Shown here: positions 1-6,166 of the stretch, in pieces
Layout: every line of letters begins with the position of its first letter
Position numbering within the stretch: position 1 is the stretch's first letter
Assembly (NCBI GenBank): GCA_039934475.1
Contig: JBDTMC010000115.1
Coordinates: 1 to 18,448 of the forward strand
Reading direction: 5' to 3'
DNA from: JBDTMC01 sp039934475
Lineage (GTDB): Bacteria; Acidobacteriota; Terriglobia; Bryobacterales; Bryobacteraceae
DNA length: 18,448 bases
Translations under genes and position numbers: made by a program
The notes under the pieces: generated by a model
Told to the model about the DNA's origin: nothing
Database searches by the model: none
Seen by the model: the letters and a program-made list of their open reading frames with translations, nothing else

Positions 1-71
1 GCTGGTTAAGACAACGGGATCTCAAAGGGTGGTATTGTAAAACGCGTGTGCGTATCCGCAAATTGCGAATT

Positions 72-1181
72 ATGGAACGATCCACTCGGAATGTTACTGG
101 TGTCGTGATTACCACGTTTGTCATGACCCTTACTATGGCGCAAACTGTTCTTGGCCATGGATCGGCTTTGGTTCCAGTAAATTTACTGGTAAAGAACGCC
201 GACGCGGTAGTCATTGGCAAGATACTCGATGGTACAGTGACTGCGGCACAGATCGCGACGGTCCATTTGAAGGTACAAGAGGTATTGAAAGGTGACATCC
301 GTACGGGAGATGTCCTGACCTTCGACTATCGGCTAAGGGGAGACGTGGCGAGATACACCACAAGTATCGAGAAGGATCGCGGCTTGTTTTTTTTGAAGAG
401 CGCAAGTGGAGCGTGGTTGTTAGTGCCCGTGACCAGTGGTTCAATTTTAGAGTTCCGTGGGACGTTCTTTGGCTTGCCTCCTCAACCAATCGCGACAAGA
501 TTTCGAAATCCGGCGGAGGTCTCGATTCACATGCGAATTCTGGCGGAGGTAGCCGGTGCGATGGAAAGCGTTGGCACCCAGCGCGGAGGTGCAATAGACT
601 TCGCGTCGGAATACAGGTCAAACCCCTCCCACGCCATGAAGGCCCTTTTCATTCAATTCAAAGAGAGTAAGAATCCACTACTGCGAGCAGAGGGACTCCG
701 CGGGGCGGTCTCAAGTGGAGACGAACGAACTCTGGCTGAGGTAGAACAAGGCCCAAAGAGTCTGAGCGCAACCGAAGTCGCAATGATCGCGGAGGAGATC
801 CAATACTATGTCAAGTCTTCGGATGCGCGATCCGTGGCGCGCCTCGGGCGGATCGCCGTCTCTCAGGCCGCTCCTGGCCAGCTCCGGGAGGCGAGCTTGA
901 CTGCTCTCGCGCGAATCCATACCAGGGAGTGCCTGCCGTATCTGGCGGCGTTTCTCGACGATCCCGACCTCGGGCGCCGATCTCTGGCGGTGGGCGGAAT
1001 GGCCATGTTCGCCAATCACGTTCCCCTCGGCGAACACGAACCGAGTGCCGGTCCTTGGAAGTACCGCACTGCGGATACCCTGCGTTTTTCGGGCATGGAC
1101 CCCGCGTCCGTGCAAAACATGCCCGGCACTGTGGCTTTTTGGAAATCGTGGTGGCCCGAGCACCGCCAGGAGTTGCAATAG
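72..1181 (+). CDS. Exported protein of unknown function with C-terminal HEAT-like helices
   Basis: I do not recognise a named family. The ATG at 72 gives 369 residues. The frame is open from a GTG at 48, but the ATG puts a signal peptide directly at the N-terminus: a basic start (MERSTR), a hydrophobic stretch and a likely cleavage after VLG. Neither start has a good ribosome binding site. Residues of about 35-110 look like a beta-rich module of the form 'ADAVVIGKI...VQEVLKGD...GDVLTF', seen in exported proteins that begin with a 'could be a source of V-x-G-K' strand pattern. The C-terminal half has at least two helical pairs rich in Leu/Ala/Arg (around LRAEGLRGAV and LREASLTALARI), consistent with HEAT-like repeats. 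The first 700 bases are visibly richer in A and T than the rest of the window. It converges on the DUF72 gene with a 45-base gap. Function unknown. Confidence 0.7.
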   Translation: MERSTRNVTGVVITTFVMTLTMAQTVLGHGSALVPVNLLVKNADAVVIGKILDGTVTAAQIATVHLKVQEVLKGDIRTGDVLTFDYRLRGDVARYTTSIEKDRGLFFLKSASGAWLLVPVTSGSILEFRGTFFGLPPQPIATRFRNPAEVSIHMRILAEVAGAMESVGTQRGGAIDFASEYRSNPSHAMKALFIQFKESKNPLLRAEGLRGAVSSGDERTLAEVEQGPKSLSATEVAMIAEEIQYYVKSSDARSVARLGRIAVSQAAPGQLREASLTALARIHTRECLPYLAAFLDDPDLGRRSLAVGGMAMFANHVPLGEHEPSAGPWKYRTADTLRFSGMDPASVQNMPGTVAFWKSWWPEHRQELQ

Positions 1182-1226
1182 GAAGAAGAGGCCGGGTTCA
1201 CTCCCTTCGTCTGAAGACTCCCCAGA

Positions 1227-2186
1227 CTAAAACTCCTCAACCACGCCTTCAATCGTCATTGGGGCATTCCCCTCCAGCCGATTGTTCACAAACAGGAACG
1301 TGGGCTTGCGAGCCTTCAAGCCATGACCGATCAGCCCCCGCAGCGCCCCGCGCGCGCCAGGATTCTCATCCTGCACAGTCTCATAAGGCGAAAACTGTTT
1401 CACAGCCTCTTCATAAGCTCGGCCCTGACGCAGCAGCGCTCGCGCCACCACGAAGTCCGCCGTGAACCTCTCCGGCTGGGCAATTTGAACGGGAAGCTCC
1501 GGCATTCGGGCCCAGGCATTAAAGACGTGAGCGACATTGTGGCTCCGGAGGCACGCCAGATACGTCGCATCCAGAAACTCCGGCGTACGGATCTCCACCG
1601 AATAGCGAAACCCCGGCGGTAAGGCCGCCAGGAACGGGTCCAACTCGCGCACGAAATCATCCACTGTTTCGTAGGCGCTCCGGGGGAACGTCCCGAACTC
1701 AAAGATCAGCGCCGCCACGCGATGGCGATATGGCTGCAAGGGCAGGGCAAAGCCGGCTTCGAAGATCTTCGGATTCAGAAAGCACTCATTGCGGGTACCC
1801 GCCCGCGGCCCGTAGCGCGCGTGCACCGGCCACTGCTTTACGGTGACTTCCTCCGGCACCTTAAAGGCAAATTGTAGCGACGGCGGCGCCGAGGTAAACA
1901 GCTTCTGCCAGTACGCATCCGACGGGAACTGGTAGAACGAGAAATCACCGCACACCACAGGAAAGACTTCCCCGTACTCCTCCAGGCAGGTCTCCTCAAA
2001 CCTCTTCCGCGAAAACTTGCCACGCGTCACATAGCGATCGCGATTGTAGATCTGTCCCAGCCAGCCTTCGTATTTCCACGAACTCGTTCCGATCAGTATG
2101 TCTTGCGCGGCCAGCTTTCGCAGCCGTCCGGCTAAACCGGCGCGGTCGAAGCGCGGCGGTTCGTCGAACAAAGAGGGGTGGAACAT
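1227..2186 (-). CDS. DUF72 (YecE-like) family protein
   Basis: 319 residues, a normal length for DUF72, a TIM-barrel-like family of unknown biochemical role. The first strand carries the family motif GTSSWKYEGW at residues 33-42. Also visible are an aromatic stretch around FSFYQFPS, the FAFKVPEE strand and the conserved run ending VNNRLEGNAP near the C-terminus. The ATG at 2186 directly follows the TAA stop of the gamma-glutamyltransferase gene, with no base between, so translation is probably coupled to it. No strong ribosome binding site precedes the ATG, which fits re-initiation. The neighbouring transferase does not reveal a function. Family assignment is sure, role is not. Confidence 0.92.
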   Translation of the reverse strand: MFHPSLFDEPPRFDRAGLAGRLRKLAAQDILIGTSSWKYEGWLGQIYNRDRYVTRGKFSRKRFEETCLEEYGEVFPVVCGDFSFYQFPSDAYWQKLFTSAPPSLQFAFKVPEEVTVKQWPVHARYGPRAGTRNECFLNPKIFEAGFALPLQPYRHRVAALIFEFGTFPRSAYETVDDFVRELDPFLAALPPGFRYSVEIRTPEFLDATYLACLRSHNVAHVFNAWARMPELPVQIAQPERFTADFVVARALLRQGRAYEEAVKQFSPYETVQDENPGARGALRGLIGHGLKARKPTFLFVNNRLEGNAPMTIEGVVEEF

Positions 2187-4013
2187 TTACCAGGCTCTGG
2201 CATTGCGATAGCTATATGGGTCCGCGCCGGCCTCAATCACACCCGACGGCAGCACACGAATCATCACCGGAGCGGCCCCGCCCGTCCACCGATTATTCCG
2301 CTCCACCTTGTGCCCGCGCGATTCCAGTTGCGAGTAAGTGGCTGCCGCAACCCGCTCGTCCACCACTAACTCGCCCGGTCCCATCGAATGGTTGTCGAAA
2401 CTCGATACCAGGTGGCGCGTCTCGAAGCGCGGCGCCTCCACAGCCTGCTGGGCATTCATACCGAATTCCACCACGTCCAGGAACATCTGCAGCAGCGCCT
2501 GATCTTGATTATCGCCGCCCGGTGTCGAAAAGACGCTAAACGGCTGGCCGTTCTTCACGACGATTGTTGGACTCAAGGTAACGCGCGGCCGTTTGCCGCC
2601 GGCAAGTTCGTTCGGGCTTCCCGGTACAAGGTAGAAACTTTGCCCGCGGTGCGACAGCGCGACGCCAGTGTCCCCAGCCACGACGGCGGGCAGGGAAGCG
2701 CCCGAGGGCGTAGCGGAAAACATCACGCCGTCTTTATCCACCGCATTCACGCACGTCGTGTCCCCGGTGACAATCGCCCCATCACGGGGGATCTGCGCCG
2801 TCGGCGTATGCGACGGATGCTGTAGCGGCGAGTCGCCTGCCGTGCCGGGGCGGAACTCCATCGATACCTGGTCCGTAATCAGCTTCCGGCGCTCCGCGGC
2901 ATACTCTTTGGAAAGCAGGCGCGCCGCGGGTACGTGTGCAAACGCCGGATCCCCGTAGTAAGTGTCCCGATCGGCAAAGGCCAGCTTCATGGCTTCGGTC
3001 ACCGTGTGAATGTAGCTGGTGCTGTTAACGCCCATCGCCGCCAGGTCCACGCCTTCCAGTAGATTCAATATCTGCAGCATCACCGGACCCTGGCTCCAGA
3101 ACCCCGACTTATACACCGTGTAGCCTTTGTAAGTGGTGGAGAGCGGCTCTTCCGGCTTCACATGGAACGCCGCCATGTCTTCGTAGCGCAGCAGTCCATC
3201 GTTCTCCTTCATAAACGCGTCGATCTTACGCGCTGTCTCGCCCTTATAGAATTCGTCATGCACCGCGTCGATCGCTTCGGCTCGCGAGGCGCCCTTGGCC
3301 AGCGCCTTCTTCTCCGCCTCCGCCATCAGCCGCAGCGTTCGCGCCAGGTTCGGTTGCCGGAATAGATCGCCCAAAGGCAGAACCCGGCCATTCGGCAGAT
3401 AGTTCGCCATCGACGTCGGCCACAGTTGGAAGAACTGGCGCGACATCGCGATCGCCGTCCGGTCATCTTCCTCCATCGGCATTCCATCGGCCAGCGCGAT
3501 GGCCGGAGCAATCACATCCTGAAACCGTTTGGTGCCGAAGTCGCGTAGCGCGACCAATCCCGCGGAAACCATGCCCGGAACCAGCGCCGGCATCACGCCG
3601 GCCACCGGAACCATGCCTTCCAGTCCGTTGCGCTCCACCATGAAGACTTCGCCCGGCCTCAGGCGCCGCTTGCGGAACAAATCGGCCGACGCAGCCTTGG
3701 GCATCGTCCCCACACCCGCCAGCGCCACTACCTTCCCTTCCTTGGTTCGGATGAGGATGGACGCTTCGCCCCCGAAACCGAAATGGGAAAATTCCGCCGT
3801 CGAAGCGGCAAACATCGTCGCCACGCCCGCATCTACGGCATTGCCACCGGCATAGTACATCCGCATGCCCGCGTCGGCCGATTCGTTGGAGCCGGTTGCT
3901 ACCGCGCCATTGGTGCCGCGCATCGGGTGCCGGACCGGGCGCTCCTGCTCCCGGCGCTGCGCGGAACAGCAAACTGTGAGGCAGAGGAAGAGAATCCCAG
4001 TGAGATACCGCAT
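2187..4013 (-). CDS. ggt: Gamma-glutamyltransferase (glutathione hydrolase), exported
   Basis: 608 residues from the ATG at 4013. The frame stays open 53 codons further upstream, but that extension covers the divergent zinc-ribbon gene and has no signal peptide, whereas MRYLTGILFLCLTVCCSAQ is a clear one. The family is an N-terminal nucleophile enzyme that cleaves itself into two subunits and transfers or hydrolyses gamma-glutamyl groups, usually from glutathione, in the periplasm. The motif GDTTCVNAVDKDG (residues 417-429) places the processing and catalytic threonine at about T419. GGNAVDAGVA (57-66), FGFGGEASILIR (78-89) and the late PGGDNQDQALLQ stretch match the family. A TATAAT box on this strand ends only about 10 bases before the ATG, suggesting a near-leaderless mRNA. 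The DUF72 gene follows immediately. Substrate could differ from glutathione. Confidence 0.93.
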   Translation of the reverse strand: MRYLTGILFLCLTVCCSAQRREQERPVRHPMRGTNGAVATGSNESADAGMRMYYAGGNAVDAGVATMFAASTAEFSHFGFGGEASILIRTKEGKVVALAGVGTMPKAASADLFRKRRLRPGEVFMVERNGLEGMVPVAGVMPALVPGMVSAGLVALRDFGTKRFQDVIAPAIALADGMPMEEDDRTAIAMSRQFFQLWPTSMANYLPNGRVLPLGDLFRQPNLARTLRLMAEAEKKALAKGASRAEAIDAVHDEFYKGETARKIDAFMKENDGLLRYEDMAAFHVKPEEPLSTTYKGYTVYKSGFWSQGPVMLQILNLLEGVDLAAMGVNSTSYIHTVTEAMKLAFADRDTYYGDPAFAHVPAARLLSKEYAAERRKLITDQVSMEFRPGTAGDSPLQHPSHTPTAQIPRDGAIVTGDTTCVNAVDKDGVMFSATPSGASLPAVVAGDTGVALSHRGQSFYLVPGSPNELAGGKRPRVTLSPTIVVKNGQPFSVFSTPGGDNQDQALLQMFLDVVEFGMNAQQAVEAPRFETRHLVSSFDNHSMGPGELVVDERVAAATYSQLESRGHKVERNNRWTGGAAPVMIRVLPSGVIEAGADPYSYRNARAW

Positions 4014-4022
4014 GATGAGCCG

Positions 4023-4045
4023 ATTATAGCCCTTCAGCCTATAAT
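4023..4045. promoter_or_regulatory. Symmetric divergent -10 region between ggt and the zinc-ribbon gene
   Basis: A perfect inverted repeat, ATTATAG and CTATAAT separated by nine bases, places a consensus TATAAT on the plus strand (4040-4045) and another on the minus strand (4028-4023). Each lies about the right distance for transcription to start at or within a few bases of the neighbouring ATG (4053 and 4013). I see no good -35 hexamer on either side. The promoter role is inferred from position and consensus. Confidence 0.5.
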
Positions 4046-4052
4046 GAGTCCG

Positions 4053-4217
4053 ATGGACGACGCCGCGAAGGAAACCACCGCCCCGCAACCCGTAACACAA
4101 CCCGCCGAAGAGCCGATGCTCTATTGCCCGCGCTGCAACGCCCGCCTCACTGAGCACAAGTGCAAATTGCACTGCACACGCTGCGGCTACTACATGAGTT
4201 GCGCCGACTACTACTGA
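4053..4217 (+). CDS. Small zinc-ribbon protein (54 residues)
   Basis: A 54-residue protein from the ATG at 4053. An in-frame ATG at 4044 would give 57 residues, but it lies inside the plus-strand TATAAT box. The N-terminal 20 residues are acidic and proline-rich and look disordered. The rest is a compact cysteine cluster: CPRC, then KCK, CTRC, and C in GYYMSC, six cysteines plus His in HKCKLHC, which should bind one zinc ion in a ribbon fold. From memory, small proteins with this 'EHKCKL.C.RCGYYMSC' pattern are common in Acidobacteriota, but no function is known to me. It converges stop-to-stop with the sulfatase: TGA at 4215-4217, the sulfatase stop at 4218-4220. Reality of the gene is supported by the dense metal-ligand pattern, not by length. 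Confidence 0.8.
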   Translation: MDDAAKETTAPQPVTQPAEEPMLYCPRCNARLTEHKCKLHCTRCGYYMSCADYY

Positions 4218-5660
4218 CTACAGCGGCCTGCTGCGCCCATCTGCCTTATACTTCTCGAGCAACGCCTTCAACTGGCGCGCGATCTCCGGCCTTTGCAGAA
4301 ACAGGTTGTTCTTCTCCGCCGGATCCGCCAACACATGATACAGCTCCCCTTCCGGCTCGCCCGCTTTCGGTTGATAGAACGCCGGTTCGCTGAAGCCGCC
4401 TGAGCCGCGCCCGTCCACCAGCTTCCACGCTGCTTGCCGGATGGCGAACAGGCCATCTTTGGAATGGTGAACCGTAGCCTCGCGAATGGGATTCCCCACG
4501 TCGAGCCCCAACAATAGCGGAAGAATCGAGAAACTGTCCTCCCCCGCATCGGCCGGCAGCGGCACATGGAGCAAATCGGCCACCGTCGCCATCAGGTCCG
4601 TCAGGCAAATCGTCTCGTCAACCATGGTGCCCGGATGAATCTTGCCTGGCCAGCGGGCCAGAAACGGAATGCGGTGCCCACCTTCCCACGCATCCGCCTT
4701 CTGCCCGCGCAAGCCGTCGTTGGCGCGATGACCCCAACGCTCAATCTCCTCCGGCAGCCAGTGCGCCCCGTTATCGCTCGCTACAATCACCAGTGTGTCG
4801 CGGCTCAAGTTTCGTTCATCGATCGTCCGCAGCACCTGGCCGATGGCATCGTCGGTCTGCGTCACGAAGTCCCCATAAGGACCCGCCGCGGAGTTGTGCT
4901 GAAACGCCGGCCCCGGCAACCACGGCGTATGCGGCGACGAAAGCGGTAGATACAGGAAGAAGGGACGCTCAGCAGCGCGAATCGTATCGCAAGCGCGCTT
5001 CGTCAAAGCCGGCAGGACGTCTTCATGTTTGAACCCCGGCGCGATCGCGCCCTCACGCCAGAAAATCCCCCGGTCGCGACGAATCCTATCAATGTGCCCC
5101 GTCGGCTGCGCTGCCGCTCGATCATTCTCCAGCCATAAGTACGGTGGCATATCGAGCGACGCCGGAATGCCGAAATAGCTGTCAAATCCATAGTCCAGCG
5201 GACCGGGACGCAGCGGCTTGCTGTAGTCGGTCTTGTCTTCGCTTCCCAGGCCGAGGTGCCACTTCCCCACGCCGGCCGTCGCGTAGCCGTGCTGCTTTAA
5301 CAGCGCCGGCACCGTCAACCGGTTTCGCTCAATCAAGGCAGGGGAATAGCCATCAAGGACGCCCTTCTTCAGGCGGCTTCGCCAGCAGTAGCGCCCCGTT
5401 AAGATCCCGTAGCGGGTGGGCGTGCAGACCGACGACGGCGAATGCGCATCCGTGAAGCGAACGCCCTGCGAGGCAAACCGGTCCAGGTGTGGCGTCGGCG
5501 CCTTTGAGGCAGGGTTATAGCAATGCAAATCCCCATACCCCAAGTCATCGGCCAGAATGTAAACGATATTGGGCTGCACCGGCGCAGCCACCGCCCTCGC
5601 TGCAGACAGCCCGCTCGCCATCGAAAGCAGAGCCCCTCGCCGTGTAATTGTATTGGCCAT
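4218..5660 (-). CDS. Sulfatase, arylsulfatase A type, with Tat-like signal
   Basis: 480 residues. Hydrolyses sulfate esters, outside the cytoplasm. The N-terminus (TRRGALLSMASGLSAARAVAA) is a twin-arginine-like signal. The sulfatase core begins at PNIVYILADDLGYGD with metal-binding D38/D39. The active-site signature CTPTR (C79-R83) is the cysteine type whose Cys becomes formylglycine and so needs a formylglycine-generating enzyme or an anaerobic maturase, neither of which is in the window. K133 and H135 (GVGKWHLG), H244 (SSPHTP), D296/N297 (SDNGAH) and K321 (GQKADAWEGG) fill the other catalytic and metal positions, so it looks active. The substrate is unknown; plausible ones are sulfated polysaccharides. 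It lies 32 bases behind the YbhB-like gene, and a perfect hairpin abuts its ATG. Confidence 0.93.
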   Translation of the reverse strand: MANTITRRGALLSMASGLSAARAVAAPVQPNIVYILADDLGYGDLHCYNPASKAPTPHLDRFASQGVRFTDAHSPSSVCTPTRYGILTGRYCWRSRLKKGVLDGYSPALIERNRLTVPALLKQHGYATAGVGKWHLGLGSEDKTDYSKPLRPGPLDYGFDSYFGIPASLDMPPYLWLENDRAAAQPTGHIDRIRRDRGIFWREGAIAPGFKHEDVLPALTKRACDTIRAAERPFFLYLPLSSPHTPWLPGPAFQHNSAAGPYGDFVTQTDDAIGQVLRTIDERNLSRDTLVIVASDNGAHWLPEEIERWGHRANDGLRGQKADAWEGGHRIPFLARWPGKIHPGTMVDETICLTDLMATVADLLHVPLPADAGEDSFSILPLLLGLDVGNPIREATVHHSKDGLFAIRQAAWKLVDGRGSGGFSEPAFYQPKAGEPEGELYHVLADPAEKNNLFLQRPEIARQLKALLEKYKADGRSRPL

Positions 5661-5678
5661 GTCTCAGTTTGCTGAGAC
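5661..5678 (-). promoter_or_regulatory. Perfect hairpin directly before the sulfatase start codon
   Basis: GTCTCAG, four loop bases, then CTGAGAC form a perfect 7-base-pair stem. On the minus strand the stem ends at the base before the sulfatase ATG and occupies the place where a ribosome binding site should be. No T-run follows, so it is not a normal terminator. A role in limiting translation of the sulfatase is inferred from position. Confidence 0.5.
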
Positions 5679-5692
5679 TATCACGACCAGCG

Positions 5693-6151
5693 TTAGCGGC
5701 GCTTGTAAAGACCCGTGTAGGTGACTTCCGAGAGCACGTGCCCGCGCAGCGCGATGTCCAGCGCATCCCGCTTCTCCCCGTCCCGCAAGCCGAGCGAAGC
5801 GACATTCAACGCCATCAATCGAAAGTTGTAGTGATGCGGGCCATGGCCCTTCGGCGGGCATGGTCCGCCATACCCCAGCTTGTCGAAGTCATTCGATCCG
5901 CTGACGCCGATGGAACCCAGGCGCGCTCCCTGGGCGATCGCCGTAGTCCCCTTCGGAATGTCGCACAGCAGCCAGTGATTCCACGTGCCGCCCGGCGCGT
6001 CCGGGTCGTCTACAATCAGCGCGAAGCTGAGCGCGCCCGCGGGAGCGCCCTTCCACTCCAGGGCGGGCGAAAGATTGGCGCCGTCGCAGGTGTAAAGCTC
6101 CGGTATGTCGCCGCCGTGCGGAAAAGCCGCAATAGTCAGTTCAAAGGGCAT
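5693..6151 (-). CDS. YbhB/YbcL family (phosphatidylethanolamine-binding-protein-like)
   Basis: 152 residues, typical for the bacterial members of this family, which resemble Raf kinase inhibitor protein. There is no signal peptide, so it is probably cytoplasmic. The ligand-pocket motifs are all visible: DPDAP (49-53) with W57/W60 following, GPCPP (96-100) and GHGPHHYNF (102-110). A good ribosome binding site (GGGAGA) lies about 11 bases before the ATG, inside the 15-base gap behind the HrpB gene, so the two are likely co-transcribed. The biochemical function of bacterial members is not settled. Nothing in the sequence links it to helicase or sulfatase activity. Confidence 0.93.
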   Translation of the reverse strand: MPFELTIAAFPHGGDIPELYTCDGANLSPALEWKGAPAGALSFALIVDDPDAPGGTWNHWLLCDIPKGTTAIAQGARLGSIGVSGSNDFDKLGYGGPCPPKGHGPHHYNFRLMALNVASLGLRDGEKRDALDIALRGHVLSEVTYTGLYKRR

Positions 6152-6166
6152 TCGTCGTTCGTCTCC

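Noticed and set aside
1209..1227. GTCTG/CAGAC hairpin as a terminator between gene 1 and the DUF72 gene
   Set aside because: Only five base pairs with a nine-base loop and no T-run, so it is not distinguishable from chance.
4014..4172. Upstream extension of the gamma-glutamyltransferase
   Set aside because: The extra 53 residues have no signal peptide and cover the divergent zinc-ribbon gene; the ATG at 4013 begins a clear signal peptide.
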